From Candidatus Rubneribacter avistercoris (GTDB taxonomy: Bacteria; Actinomycetota; Coriobacteriia; Coriobacteriales; Eggerthellaceae), in assembly GCA_019115845.1 (NCBI GenBank), contig DXCU01000063.1, positions 1 through 64,000 of the forward strand: a stretch of 64,000 nucleotides of DNA. The letters are read 5' to 3'. Shown piece after piece: positions 32,018-40,690 of this stretch. Within the stretch, counting starts at the first letter, position 1; every line of letters starts with the position of its first letter. The position numbers and the translations under genes are program-made. Under the pieces are notes generated by a model, which was not told where the DNA came from, did not search any database, and saw only the letters and a list, made by a program, of their open reading frames with translations.

Positions 32018-33154
32018 TCATCGCTTCGGGGCCGCTTCCGCCTCCCCGAACGCGCGCAGCATCGCGGCCGCCCCGGCAAGAAGGTCCGTCCCCGACGTCG
32101 CCCCGTGGGACAGAAGGCGCGCGATGCTCGAGCAAGCGCCCCCTTCGCCACGCCCCTCCCCCGTGAGCAAGGCCGACACCCCGAAGACCACGTCGTTGGA
32201 GAACCGCCCGCGAGACGCCGCAAGAAGATAGGGCCGCGACGCGAACGTCGTCTTTCCGCACGCGCCTTGCAAGGCGGCGGAAACGGCCTGCGGGCACCCG
32301 GCGCCCGGCTTCCCCGAAACCGCGAGGAACGCGGCGAGCGCGCCCACGGCGAAATCGTCTCCCGAGGGAGTGGACCCCGGCCCCAGGCCCAAAAGCGCCT
32401 GCAGCGCGCGGGGTGCGCCCTCGCCGTCCGACGGTCCGCGCAGCAGCCGGTCGCACAGCTCGCTCCCCCTTCCGACCAGCGCCGCGCGTATGCGGGCATC
32501 GGCGCCGCTCACGGGACGAAAAGCCGGATGAAAAGGTGAATCGGCGCTGCCCTGCCGCCGTATGGCCCCCTCGGCTCGCCGCGCGGCCTTCTGCGTGGCG
32601 AGCGCGCCCGCCCGAACCGGCGGGCGCATGCGAAGGCTCGCGGAGAACCTCGCGGCATCGGCGCCCACCCGCATCTCGACGGCATCGCAGCCCGCGCCCA
32701 CAGAGAACGAGACTCCTCTCCCGCACGCCATCCTCAGCACCAGCCGATCCGCCCGGGCAAGCTCCTTTGGCAGGCAGTCCCGGTCGAGCACGAGGCCCCC
32801 CGGCCCGAATCCGCACGACCGCGCGCCTATCCAAAGGTACGTCGCCTCGGCCGCCGGATGGTAGGTGCACGGCAGGTCCGCGCCCCGGCCGGAAAGGCGG
32901 CCCGCAAGCGCCACGTTGCACGCGTGGCGCGACGCGCCCGTCACGACCAGCTCGGCCCCGTCGCGCCATGCGGCCTCCCAGCTTTGCTCCACCGCAACCA
33001 CGCCGCATGCGAGGGAGCCGCCCTCCCCCGCGTGCGCGCGAAGGGCCGCATGGGCGGCAGGCCGTCGCTCGCCCGCATCCTTTTCGCACCCCTCCATGCG
33101 CGCGAAAAGGGCCGCCCCGTTGCCGCAGGCAGCCCTTCGCGTTTGATGCGCCAA
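32018..33154 (-). CDS. allH: DUF2877 protein, AllH (YlbF)-like oxamate carbamoyltransferase subunit
   Basis: About 378 residues from TTG 33154, which lies just after the upstream stop behind GGAAGG; ATG 33097 is the alternative. The C-terminal half has GLGPGSTPSGDDFAVGALAAFLAV and a region ending SHGATSGTDLLAGAAAMLRAF, both conserved in DUF2877. In E. coli the DUF2877 protein acts with FdrA and the DUF1116 protein as the oxamate carbamoyltransferase that splits oxalurate to oxamate and carbamoyl phosphate. All three genes occur here in one run with two membrane proteins. GC content is very high. Confidence 0.8.
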   Translation of the reverse strand: MAHQTRRAACGNGAALFARMEGCEKDAGERRPAAHAALRAHAGEGGSLACGVVAVEQSWEAAWRDGAELVVTGASRHACNVALAGRLSGRGADLPCTYHPAAEATYLWIGARSCGFGPGGLVLDRDCLPKELARADRLVLRMACGRGVSFSVGAGCDAVEMRVGADAARFSASLRMRPPVRAGALATQKAARRAEGAIRRQGSADSPFHPAFRPVSGADARIRAALVGRGSELCDRLLRGPSDGEGAPRALQALLGLGPGSTPSGDDFAVGALAAFLAVSGKPGAGCPQAVSAALQGACGKTTFASRPYLLAASRGRFSNDVVFGVSALLTGEGRGEGGACSSIARLLSHGATSGTDLLAGAAAMLRAFGEAEAAPKR

Positions 33155-33159
33155 AGCGA

Positions 33160-33846
33160 TCAGCCTTCCGCCTCCTCGCCCGAGATGCGCTTCTTGTAGA
33201 TGATCACCGCGGCCGCGATGGTGGCGACGATGGTGAACACGATGTACAGGTAGCTGGGGATGATGGAGCCGGCGAACAGCCTCAGCAGCAGCGGAACGCC
33301 GATGGCGACGGGGATGACCTTGGGGAACTTGATTGTGAACGTCACCATGAGCGCGCCGAACACCGCGGGAGTTACGTAGGACTTGATGGCGTCCACCACA
33401 TCGGTCGGCAGGGCGCCGAGCAGCGCGCTGCCCGCGACCGCCCCCAGGCAGACGAACGCCACGGTGCAGACGATGGAGCCCAGGATGGCCATGGACGCGA
33501 CCACCTCGGCCTTCTTCGAACCGGGCTCCACCCGCGCGATATCTTGCGCCACCGCCGCCGAGGGCAGCTTGCTCGTGCCGATGTTGCCGGTCAGAAACGC
33601 CTCGTAGCTGCCGATGAGCCCGAGCGCCGGGAAGAACGTGATGGGCTCGATCAGCCAGATGAACCCGAACGACGCGGTGATGAGCAGGATGTCTTTGACG
33701 ATCCAGTCCACAGGCGGCACCACGCCGTAGGCGAAGTACAGGTAGGCCACCGGAAGGAAGGACGAAAGGCACACTCCCAAAAGCGTGATCCTGCCGATGC
33801 GGTGGACAGGCTTCACCCAGTTGTTCTCGTAATCCTGATTATCCAT
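33160..33846 (-). CDS. integral membrane protein, partner of the DUF5058-like gene
   Basis: 228 residues with about six membrane helices. Near the N-terminus is HRIGRITLLGVCLSSFLPVAYLYFAYGVVPP, then GLIGSYEAFLTGNIGTSKLPSAAVAQ, which contains polar residues between helices as in transporters. It starts 12 bp after the DUF5058-like gene and ends 6 bp before allH, so it belongs to the cluster. Together the two membrane proteins look like a small two-part carrier, perhaps for oxalurate, allantoin-type products or oxamate. Family not firmly recognised. Confidence 0.65.
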   Translation of the reverse strand: MDNQDYENNWVKPVHRIGRITLLGVCLSSFLPVAYLYFAYGVVPPVDWIVKDILLITASFGFIWLIEPITFFPALGLIGSYEAFLTGNIGTSKLPSAAVAQDIARVEPGSKKAEVVASMAILGSIVCTVAFVCLGAVAGSALLGALPTDVVDAIKSYVTPAVFGALMVTFTIKFPKVIPVAIGVPLLLRLFAGSIIPSYLYIVFTIVATIAAAVIIYKKRISGEEAEG

Positions 33847-33858
33847 TGCAACCCCCTT

Positions 33859-34554
33859 CTACATGAACGCGTGGATCACGGCGCCGGCGATGGTGCCGCA
33901 CACCATTGCCAGGCCCAGGCTGTACTCTTTGAGCTTCTCGTGCTTCTGGGCTATCTTGTAGAACACGAAGGTGGCCACGCCGCCCGTGATCCAGGCGCCC
34001 ACGAAGTCGCCGCCGCTGATGAGCGATCCAGCCGACAGGTTGCCGTAGATCGCGCACATGGCCGCGCCGCTGACGATGGCCAGGATACGGGGGTTTTTGC
34101 TGGTGATCTTGTCCTGGGTCTTGCGCAGATGCTTGGCGAACAGCACCACCGCCACCAGAGACCCCACGCCGTTGAGCCACATGCCGAACCACGACACCAT
34201 CAAGGCCTCGGGCGTGAAGTCGGCGCCGCCCAGCACGGTCCCCGTGGCCTCGGCGCCTATCTGGGCGGCCGCCAGCTCGTTTGCAGCCGACACGATCATG
34301 GACAGGCGCATCCACGTCAAAGGATGCCCGAGCACCGCCATGAGACCCACCATGACCACCACGATGCCCAACGCAGGCCCGATGGAGGTCATGATGCCCA
34401 CGCGGAACGACTTGCGGCACATCTCCTTCGAAACGCCGACGGCCTTCGCCTGCTTCGAGGTCAACCGGAAGTACGCCACCGCCTGGAAGGCGATGATGGC
34501 GACCGTGATCGCGCAGATGACCCAAAGCAGGGGGTTGTTGATGATCTCGTCCAT
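33859..34554 (-). CDS. DUF5058-like integral membrane protein
   Basis: 231 residues, about six membrane helices. Notable are FRLTSKQAKAVGVSKEMCRKSFRVGIMTSIGPALGIVVVMVGL and AANELAAAQIGAEATGTVLGGADFTPEALMVSWFGMWLNG. It starts about 20 bp after the DUF1116 gene. Its constant pairing with the next membrane gene points to a two-component transporter or channel serving this cluster. Substrate is inferred from context only. Confidence 0.65.
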   Translation of the reverse strand: MDEIINNPLLWVICAITVAIIAFQAVAYFRLTSKQAKAVGVSKEMCRKSFRVGIMTSIGPALGIVVVMVGLMAVLGHPLTWMRLSMIVSAANELAAAQIGAEATGTVLGGADFTPEALMVSWFGMWLNGVGSLVAVVLFAKHLRKTQDKITSKNPRILAIVSGAAMCAIYGNLSAGSLISGGDFVGAWITGGVATFVFYKIAQKHEKLKEYSLGLAMVCGTIAGAVIHAFM

Positions 34555-34575
34555 GCTGCATTCCTCCTTTTCTCT

Positions 34576-35994
34576 TTACTCGCGGCCGTAGCGCCGGGCG
34601 AAGGCCTTCAACGCCTTCTCGAAGCACTCCATGGGGGGCTTGGTCAGACCCGCTCCGATCTGCCCCACGCCGGCCTTCTTATGGACGCTGCCGGTCGTGA
34701 TCACCGGCATGATGCCCGTCTCCACCACCTTGCGGATGTCGATGCCCGTCGGGGAGCCGCGGAAGTTGAGGACGGGCTGGGAGTAGTTCGTGTTCTCCCC
34801 TATCGTTATCTCGTACATCCGCTTGGATATCTCCACGCCCTCGGCCGCCGTGCCCCCGACGAGCTGCACGATGGCAGGCGCGCCGCTCAGCGCGAAGCCG
34901 CCGATGCCGGCCGTCTCGGTGATGCAGGAGTCACCCATGTCAAGGTTGGCGTCGTCGTCGCCGAAACCGGGGAAGTACAGGCCGTCCACCCACTGGGCCG
35001 GCCCGGTGAACCACTCGTCGCCCAGCCCCGACACCCTGATGCCGAACTCCACGCCGTTGCGGCACATGGCGGTGACCATGGAGCTGCCCTCCACGTCGCG
35101 GGCGACGTCCAAGCACACCTTCGACGAGGGCATGCTGATGCTCAGGAAGTAGCCGTCGTTGCCGTTGATGAAATCGACGCAGCGCTCCACCTTGTCAAGC
35201 GGCATGCCCGACTTCAGCAGCAGCGGGAACAGGGCGCGCAAGAGCATGCTGGTGCCCGCCTTGTTGCGGTTGTGCCCCTCGTCTCCCATATGGAGCGCTT
35301 GGAACTGCAGCGAGCGCACGTCGATGCCGTCGGACGTCGACAGCGCCGCGTGCATCACCTCGCGAAACTCAGAAGCCATCCAACGCAGGTTGTCGATGCA
35401 CTCGGGATCGTAGGCGCCGTAGCGCAAAAGCTTGCCGCCCATGCCCTCGGGAACCGGGCAATAGGCGCGGTTGCCGTGGGTCTTGTTCTCGAACACCTGC
35501 ACCACCATGCTCGACGAGATGACGCCCGCCATCGGGCCCACCGTGTCGTGGTGGTGGCACGGCTCGAAGTCGATCGCGCCCGACGCGGCCACCTCGGCCG
35601 CCTCCTCGGGCGTGGAGGCGAACCCCTCGAGGATGAGCACGCCCATGATGGCGCCGCGCATAGGCCCGCACATGTCCTCCCAGGCGATGGGCGGACCGGC
35701 GTGCAAAACGAGGTTCTTCCTCATGCCGGGGATGACGTCTTTCGCCAAGGCGAAGTCGACAAGGTGCGGGGAAGCCTCGTAGAAGCGGGCGAGCGCCGCC
35801 TCGTTCGCCGCGTCGACCTCCGCGGAATCCAAGGAGGCGAGGGCGCGTATGAGCTCGGGCGAGCCTTTGGCGGGCGGGGCCCAGTCAACGTGGACGCAGG
35901 GCGCCCCCTGGCTCCTCAGATCGTCGCAGAAGCGCTCAGCACCCAGGTTGACGGCGCGCAGCCCTCCCTTGAGCAGGGACGTTGCATTCGGCAT
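34576..35994 (-). CDS. allG: DUF1116 protein, AllG (YlbE)-like oxamate carbamoyltransferase subunit
   Basis: 472 residues beginning MPNATSLLKGGLRAVNLGAERFCDDL. Conserved DUF1116 stretches include VDWAPPAKGSPELIRAL, FEPCHHHDTVGPMAGVISSSM and GDEGHNRNKAGTSMLLRAL. It starts 3 bp after the fdrA stop. With FdrA and AllH it forms the three-part transcarbamylase known in E. coli; the phosphorolytic product carbamoyl phosphate would yield ATP through carbamate kinase, which is not in this window. Confidence 0.85.
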   Translation of the reverse strand: MPNATSLLKGGLRAVNLGAERFCDDLRSQGAPCVHVDWAPPAKGSPELIRALASLDSAEVDAANEAALARFYEASPHLVDFALAKDVIPGMRKNLVLHAGPPIAWEDMCGPMRGAIMGVLILEGFASTPEEAAEVAASGAIDFEPCHHHDTVGPMAGVISSSMVVQVFENKTHGNRAYCPVPEGMGGKLLRYGAYDPECIDNLRWMASEFREVMHAALSTSDGIDVRSLQFQALHMGDEGHNRNKAGTSMLLRALFPLLLKSGMPLDKVERCVDFINGNDGYFLSISMPSSKVCLDVARDVEGSSMVTAMCRNGVEFGIRVSGLGDEWFTGPAQWVDGLYFPGFGDDDANLDMGDSCITETAGIGGFALSGAPAIVQLVGGTAAEGVEISKRMYEITIGENTNYSQPVLNFRGSPTGIDIRKVVETGIMPVITTGSVHKKAGVGQIGAGLTKPPMECFEKALKAFARRYGRE

Positions 35995-35997
35995 AGG

Positions 35998-37506
35998 TCA
36001 CTCCTTTACCATGGACACGGCCAGGCGGGCTGCCTGGGCATTGGTTTGGCACACATGGACGCCCTCGCCCTCAAGGAGGGCGCGCTGGGCGGCTTTGCCC
36101 TGGGGATCCTCATCGGTTCCCAGCACATAGGCCACAAACGCCACCGTGCGCCCCTCCCGCTGCGCGATCGCGCGGGCCTCTCGGATGGCGGGGACGGCAG
36201 CGCCGGCAGGATCCTCGTGGGCGCCGTAGCCCAAGACGAAGTCGAGCAGGATGACCGCGGTCTCCGGGTCGCGCGCCTCCTCGACGATGCGGGCGTTGCG
36301 GACGCTGGGATCGATCATCGGATGGGGCTTTCCGCGCGTGAACACGTCGTCGCCCATGTCGAGCAGCGTGTGCCCCTCGCTCTTCCTCGCATCCGCGAGG
36401 GCGACCGAGCCGGACTTCGCGGCGTTGGAGCGGACGACCCCCTCGCCGAGGGCGGCCACGGCCACCTGCTTCGCCTCCTCCATGAGGGTGCCGCCGCAGA
36501 ACAGGCCCCTCAGGTACGTGCCGCTCGGACGGTCGGGCACCGCCAAAGCGGGCAAGACCTCGAAGCTTTCGCCGGCCAGCGCCGCCGTCTTCGCCACGGC
36601 GTCCTCAAGGCCGGACGCGAGCACGACCGACCCCGCGCCCACAAGCTCGGTCGCGCCGAGGAAGCAGGCGACCGCGGGCTTGGAAAGGCGCGCCAGACGC
36701 TCGGCGACGACGGGCATCACGCTCGGGTGCGGCGGCTTGGACACGAGCAGCAGATACTCGGTGCCCTCGTCGGCCTCGAGCGCGTCAAGCGCGTCGAGGA
36801 ACATGCGACCCCCCACTTCGGCGCTTAGGTCCCGTCCGCCAGTGCCGATGAGCTGGCTTGTCCCCAGGCCCGCGCCGTCCAGAAGCACCGACACCTCTTG
36901 GGCCCCCGTCCCCGAGGCGGCCACGATGCCCACAGGCCCCCGCCTCACCTTGTTGGCGAAACACAGGGCCACGCCGTCGATGATCGACGTGCCGCAGTCG
37001 GGACCCATCACGAACAGGCCCTTGGCGTGGGCGAGCTCCTTCAGCGCCGCCTCGTCTTCCACAGACACGTTGTCGCTGAACAGCATGACGTGCATCCCGC
37101 CATCCAGCGCCTTTCTGGCCTCGCCTGCGGCGTACTCGCCCGGCAGGGACACGACGGCGATGTTCGCATCGACCCTGCGCTTGCCCTCGGCCAGGGTGCG
37201 GGGGCGAAAGTCGGCGGCGTCGTGCGCCTCGTCGGTGCGCTCCATGGACCGCTCCACCTGGGCAAGCATCTCGTCCTCTTCGCAGGAGTCGTCGAACGCG
37301 CACAAGATCATGAGGTCGTTCGGACCCGCGTCCTTCACCGTTTCGGCGTCGAAGCCCCCTTCGGCGAGAAGCTGCTTGTTCATCTCGGTGCCCATGCTGA
37401 CGGACACGGCCTCCACGCCCGGGAGGTCCAACAGGCGCTTCGACACGCCCATCAACGTAACCGAGTCGAAGTACGCGTTTTTGCGCACGACGTTCAAAAA
37501 CTTCAC
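35998..37506 (-). CDS. fdrA: FdrA (AllF) acyl-CoA-synthetase-like subunit
   Basis: 502 residues. The N-terminal part reads VRKNAYFDSVTLMGVSKRL and VSVSMGTEMNKQLLAEGGF, typical of FdrA. A succinyl-CoA-synthetase-like fold follows: VMGPDCGTSIIDGVALCFANKVRRGPVGIVAASGTGAQEVSVLLD, then GRDLSAEVGG. The usual ATP-grasp subunit is absent, as in other FdrA proteins. First gene of the cluster, divergent from a LysR gene. The cluster order is fdrA, allG, two membrane genes, allH. Confidence 0.88.
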   Translation of the reverse strand: MKFLNVVRKNAYFDSVTLMGVSKRLLDLPGVEAVSVSMGTEMNKQLLAEGGFDAETVKDAGPNDLMILCAFDDSCEEDEMLAQVERSMERTDEAHDAADFRPRTLAEGKRRVDANIAVVSLPGEYAAGEARKALDGGMHVMLFSDNVSVEDEAALKELAHAKGLFVMGPDCGTSIIDGVALCFANKVRRGPVGIVAASGTGAQEVSVLLDGAGLGTSQLIGTGGRDLSAEVGGRMFLDALDALEADEGTEYLLLVSKPPHPSVMPVVAERLARLSKPAVACFLGATELVGAGSVVLASGLEDAVAKTAALAGESFEVLPALAVPDRPSGTYLRGLFCGGTLMEEAKQVAVAALGEGVVRSNAAKSGSVALADARKSEGHTLLDMGDDVFTRGKPHPMIDPSVRNARIVEEARDPETAVILLDFVLGYGAHEDPAGAAVPAIREARAIAQREGRTVAFVAYVLGTDEDPQGKAAQRALLEGEGVHVCQTNAQAARLAVSMVKE

Positions 37507-37708
37507 TCTGCCTCCTCCAATTCCGACGTTCTACCGGGCAAGGCGGCCACCTTGCCGCCAGTATACGAGGCGGAGGAAAGCGAAGACCCGGCGCCTTTTC
37601 TCAAGCTGTTGTGAATAAATGTATCGACCGTCCGAGGGTGGGCGCGCATTCCGTTTCCTATACTGAACGCGATGGATTTCACGTCCGCGCCGTCTGGGCG
37701 AGCAGAGG

Positions 37709-38680
37709 ATGATTGAGGTGGATGCCGTGCCGATTCAACCCAAGCAGCATCTCGACATGGAAGCCGTGTTCACGTTCGTGACGGTGGTCGAACAAGGCAG
37801 TTTCTCCGCAGCGGCGGCCGTCCTGTACAAAACGCCGTCGGCGATCAGCCACCGCATCAAATCGCTTGAGGACGCGCTGGGCATCCAGCTTCTCGAACGG
37901 ACCACCCATTCGACCGCGCCCACCGAAGCGGGCAAGCGCCTCATGGCGAAGGCCCAGTACATGCTCGACCTCCACCAGAGCCTTTTCGACGAGTTCGAAT
38001 CCATCAAGCTGGGCGTGGAATCCTCCTACACCATCGTGTTCAACAACCTGCTCTACGACGCCGCAGCGGCGGCGCGGCTCCTCGAGCATTTGCGCGACCG
38101 GTTCCGCACCACCACCTTCTCGGTGCGCCAATCGGTGTTCATGGGCGTGTGGGACTACCTTATCTACGACCGCGGCTCCATCGCCATCGGGGCCCCGTCG
38201 TTCCATTCCATACACGAGGACTTCGTGACCACCCCGCTCGGGCTGATCGACTGGGCGCTCGTCTGCGCGCCGGGCCACCCCTGCCTGAGCGCGGCGGCCG
38301 AAGCGGGCGGATCGACCGAGGAGGCGCTGCGGATCTACCCCACCGTCAACGTGGAGGACACCTCCACCCACACGCAGGGGCGCCCGTCGTGGCGCCTGAA
38401 CGGGCAGGACGAGTTCATCGTGCCCGACCTGAAGACCAAGATGAAGTGCTTCGAGGAGGGCTTGGGCTTCGGGTTTCTCCCCCGGTCGCTTGTGACGGAG
38501 CGGATACGCTGCGGAACGCTGGTGGAGCTGCAGGCCACCGGGGTGTTCCGGCAGCCCTCGCCCATGTCCCTTGCGCGGCCGAAGAACCGGACGGGGGTCA
38601 TCACCCAGTACGTGGAGCAGCTTGTCGCAAACGGCCACGACCTTGTCAAGCCCTTCTTGGCGCCCCTCACCGTCCAATAG
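37709..38680 (+). CDS. LysR-family regulator, AllS-like
   Basis: 323 residues from 37709; GTG 37727, behind GAGGTGG, is a possible later start. The DNA-binding domain is MEAVFTFVTVVEQGSFSAAAAVLYKTPSAISHRIKSLEDALGIQLLERT. The effector domain follows to TQYVEQLVANGHDLVKPF. SAISHRI and its divergence from fdrA recall AllS, the activator of allantoin-utilisation genes in enterobacteria. The 200-bp divergent promoter region contains CCTATACT upstream of the LysR gene. Effector unknown. Confidence 0.85.
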   Translation: MIEVDAVPIQPKQHLDMEAVFTFVTVVEQGSFSAAAAVLYKTPSAISHRIKSLEDALGIQLLERTTHSTAPTEAGKRLMAKAQYMLDLHQSLFDEFESIKLGVESSYTIVFNNLLYDAAAAARLLEHLRDRFRTTTFSVRQSVFMGVWDYLIYDRGSIAIGAPSFHSIHEDFVTTPLGLIDWALVCAPGHPCLSAAAEAGGSTEEALRIYPTVNVEDTSTHTQGRPSWRLNGQDEFIVPDLKTKMKCFEEGLGFGFLPRSLVTERIRCGTLVELQATGVFRQPSPMSLARPKNRTGVITQYVEQLVANGHDLVKPFLAPLTVQ

Positions 38681-38728
38681 CACCCCCCCCCGATGCCCGT
38701 CGAACAACCGAAGGGAGCGAAACGAACC

Positions 38729-39991
38729 ATGGAGCATGCACAACCGACCAAGCGCAAGATGCTGCGGGTGACCCTTGCCGGCGTCTTCGGAACCACTCTG
38801 GAGTTCTACGACCACTTCATCTACGGGTCGGCGGCGGCGCTCGTCTTCCCGCACGTGTTCTTTGTGCAGATGTCGCCGTCGCTCGCCCTGCTCCTGTCGC
38901 TGGTGACCTACAGCGTCGCCTTCGTGGCCAGGCCGCTCGGCGCCGTCGTGTTCGGGCACTTCGGCGACCGGTACGGGCGCAAGAACGTGCTCATAGCGGC
39001 CCTGCTGATGATGGGCGTGTCCACGTTTCTCATCGGCTGCTTGCCAAGCTACGCCATCGCCGGGTCCTTCGGCGCCACGGCGCTGTGCTTCCTGCGGCTG
39101 TTCCAGGGCATCGCGCTTGGCGGCGAATGGGGCGGGGCGGCGCTGATCGTGAACGAGTACGCCCGCGACAGCAAGGCGAAGGGCTTGCTGGGAAGCGTTG
39201 TGCAGGTGGCGTCGCCGGTGGGGCTTTTGCTGGCGAGCGCCTCGTTCGCGCTGCTCACCGACTTCACGCCCCCGGACTTCCTGCTTGCCGGGGGATGGCG
39301 CATCCCGTTTCTGGCCAGCGCCCTGCTCGTGCTGACCGGGCTGTACGTCCGCCGAGGCGTCGACGAGTCCCCCGCCTTCCTTGAGCAGGACCGCTCGCAG
39401 CAGGCGGCCCCCATCGTCGAGGTGTTCAAGCACCACTTGAAGCCCGTCCTGCTCGGCATTGGCACGCGCGTGGGAAGCGACACCGCGTTCTACGTGTTCA
39501 CCCTCTTCCCCCTGGTCTACCTGCCCCGTTTGGGCGTGGCCGAGGAGGTTGCCTCGATGGTGGGCGTGTTCGCCGCGCTCGGCCAGATAGTTGGCACGCC
39601 TGTGTTCGGCTACTGCTGCGACAAATGGGGGACCAAGAAGGTGCTGCTCGCGGGCGCCGTAGCGAACCTGGCGTACGGGTTCGCGTACTTCTGGCTGCTC
39701 GACACCACGAGCACGCCCGTCATTCTTGCCGGGGCTTTCGTGGCGCTGTTCTTGCTGTCGATGGCGTGGGCGCCGCTCGCGGCGCACCTGCCGGCGCTGT
39801 TTCCCGTGGAGGTCCGCTACACCGCCACGAGCGTGAGCTTCCAGGCGGCGGGCATCTTCGGCGGGGCGCTGGCTCCCTCTATCTGCCTGCTTTTGCTCGA
39901 CTCCACCGCATCGGGCATGGTCATCGCGGCCTACCTGGGCGTCACGCTGGTCCTGGCGTTCTTCTGCACGCTGAAGTCCAACCCGCGCTAA
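38729..39991 (+). CDS. MFS transporter of the metabolite:H+ symporter family
   Basis: 420 residues from ATG 38729 behind GGGAGCG. Twelve membrane helices. The MHS signatures are GVFGTTLEFYDHFIYGSAAALVFP at the start, ARPLGAVVFGHFGDRYGRKN between helices 2 and 3, and LGGEWGGAALIVNEYA. Relatives import dicarboxylates, betaine, citrate or aromatic acids by proton symport. Cotranscribed with the LysR gene (about 50 bp apart), so its substrate probably relates to the FdrA cluster. Confidence 0.88.
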   Translation: MEHAQPTKRKMLRVTLAGVFGTTLEFYDHFIYGSAAALVFPHVFFVQMSPSLALLLSLVTYSVAFVARPLGAVVFGHFGDRYGRKNVLIAALLMMGVSTFLIGCLPSYAIAGSFGATALCFLRLFQGIALGGEWGGAALIVNEYARDSKAKGLLGSVVQVASPVGLLLASASFALLTDFTPPDFLLAGGWRIPFLASALLVLTGLYVRRGVDESPAFLEQDRSQQAAPIVEVFKHHLKPVLLGIGTRVGSDTAFYVFTLFPLVYLPRLGVAEEVASMVGVFAALGQIVGTPVFGYCCDKWGTKKVLLAGAVANLAYGFAYFWLLDTTSTPVILAGAFVALFLLSMAWAPLAAHLPALFPVEVRYTATSVSFQAAGIFGGALAPSICLLLLDSTASGMVIAAYLGVTLVLAFFCTLKSNPR

Positions 39992-40103
39992 CGCCTTCGC
40001 GCGGAAAGGCGCCGATCAGCGCGCCAGGCCCTGCGCATCGCCGCCGATTTCGGCGCAGGCCTGTGCCTCGCCGTCGGCCTGCGCGCCGGATTCGACGCCG
40101 GAT
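39992..40103. other. GC-rich spacer after the MFS gene
   Basis: Short noncoding stretch between the MFS stop and the duplicated ksgA end. Read on the minus strand it continues the ksgA-like tail with non-conserved residues. Confidence 0.35.
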
Positions 40104-40166
40104 TCGGCGCGCAGGGCCTGGCCGAGGCGGACGAACTCGGCGAGGGAAAGCGTCTCGCCGCGGCGC
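40104..40166 (-). repeat. duplicated 3' end of ksgA
   Basis: 63 bases match the ksgA end at 41115-41177 at nearly every position. Read on the minus strand both give RRGETLSLAEFVRLGQALRAE, and then the two tails differ. The duplicate has no upstream ksgA sequence. The two copies are 1,011 bp apart in the same orientation and bracket the repeat, terminator and HxlR gene. Confidence 0.7.
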
Positions 40167-40196
40167 TCTGTCAAACCAGCGTTGGCATGGGCCAGC

Positions 40197-40363
40197 CGCA
40201 GGTTGGTCACAAACGGCGCCCTATGGCACTCCGGGCAGCCGATTCGGCGCTTTGGCGGATCGCGCGATTCTCGCGAACTGGGGTTTCTCCGGATCCGGAG
40301 GGCGCTGAGGATGGAGAGGCGGCTCCGCGCGTGCCACAGGGCACCGTTTGTGACCAACCTGCG
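40197..40363 (-). repeat. 167-bp palindromic repeat, copy 4 (inverted)
   Basis: Same length as copy 1 at 20954 and clearly homologous in the opposite orientation. Arms contain GGTTGGTCACAAACGGCGCC (40201) and GTTTGTGACCAACCTGCG (40346), and the palindrome CTCCGGATCCGGAG is at 40287-40300. A flank CTCTGTCAAACCAGCGTTGG just outside (40165-40184) is shared with the copy near 30564. Confidence 0.7.
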
Positions 40364-40463
40364 AAAGCGTCCATGTTAAAGCCTTCGATGCGCACCCGCA
40401 TAGCGAGTGGTTTCTTGCCCGTCGCGCTTCGCGCGCCGTGCGGAGTCGCGACCCTAAAAGAAG

Positions 40464-40505
40464 AAAGCGCCGGAGGTAGGTGATAACTCACCGTTCGGGC
40501 GCTTT
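40464..40505 (-). terminator. intrinsic terminator
   Basis: AAAGCGCC (40464-40471) pairs with GGCGCTTT (40498-40505), with GGTAGGTGA/TCACC inside. On the minus strand TTTCTTCTTTT follows. It would end transcripts from the XRE remnant side. Confidence 0.55.
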
Positions 40506-40584
40506 GCTACATACATAGTACAGCGGAATCATCGAATGTCAATCACCGCTGCCGTACAACTCAGATTTGCTTCTCGGTTCTTCC

Positions 40585-40690
40585 CTAGAAATCTATAAGG
40601 CCGCAAGCCTTGACGCCAAGGGCCTTTGCGATGCGGTAAAGCACATTGATGCTGATGCTAGGCTTCTGCCCGGTAGAGACCTGCGTATCG
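40585..40690 (-). pseudogene. C-terminal remnant of an XRE-type helix-turn-helix gene
   Basis: On the minus strand about 34 codons ending in TAG at 40585-40587 read INDTQVSTGQKPSI and VLYRIAKALGVKACGLIDF, a typical end of a Cro/CI domain. No N-terminal half is found upstream; that DNA encodes the HxlR gene on the other strand. It is probably a remnant, although chance similarity cannot be excluded. Confidence 0.4.

Noticed and set aside
32413-36828. 1471-residue plus-strand open frame
   Set aside because: Antisense to five genes with family matches (allH to fdrA); low-complexity Arg/Ala/His protein without a ribosome site.
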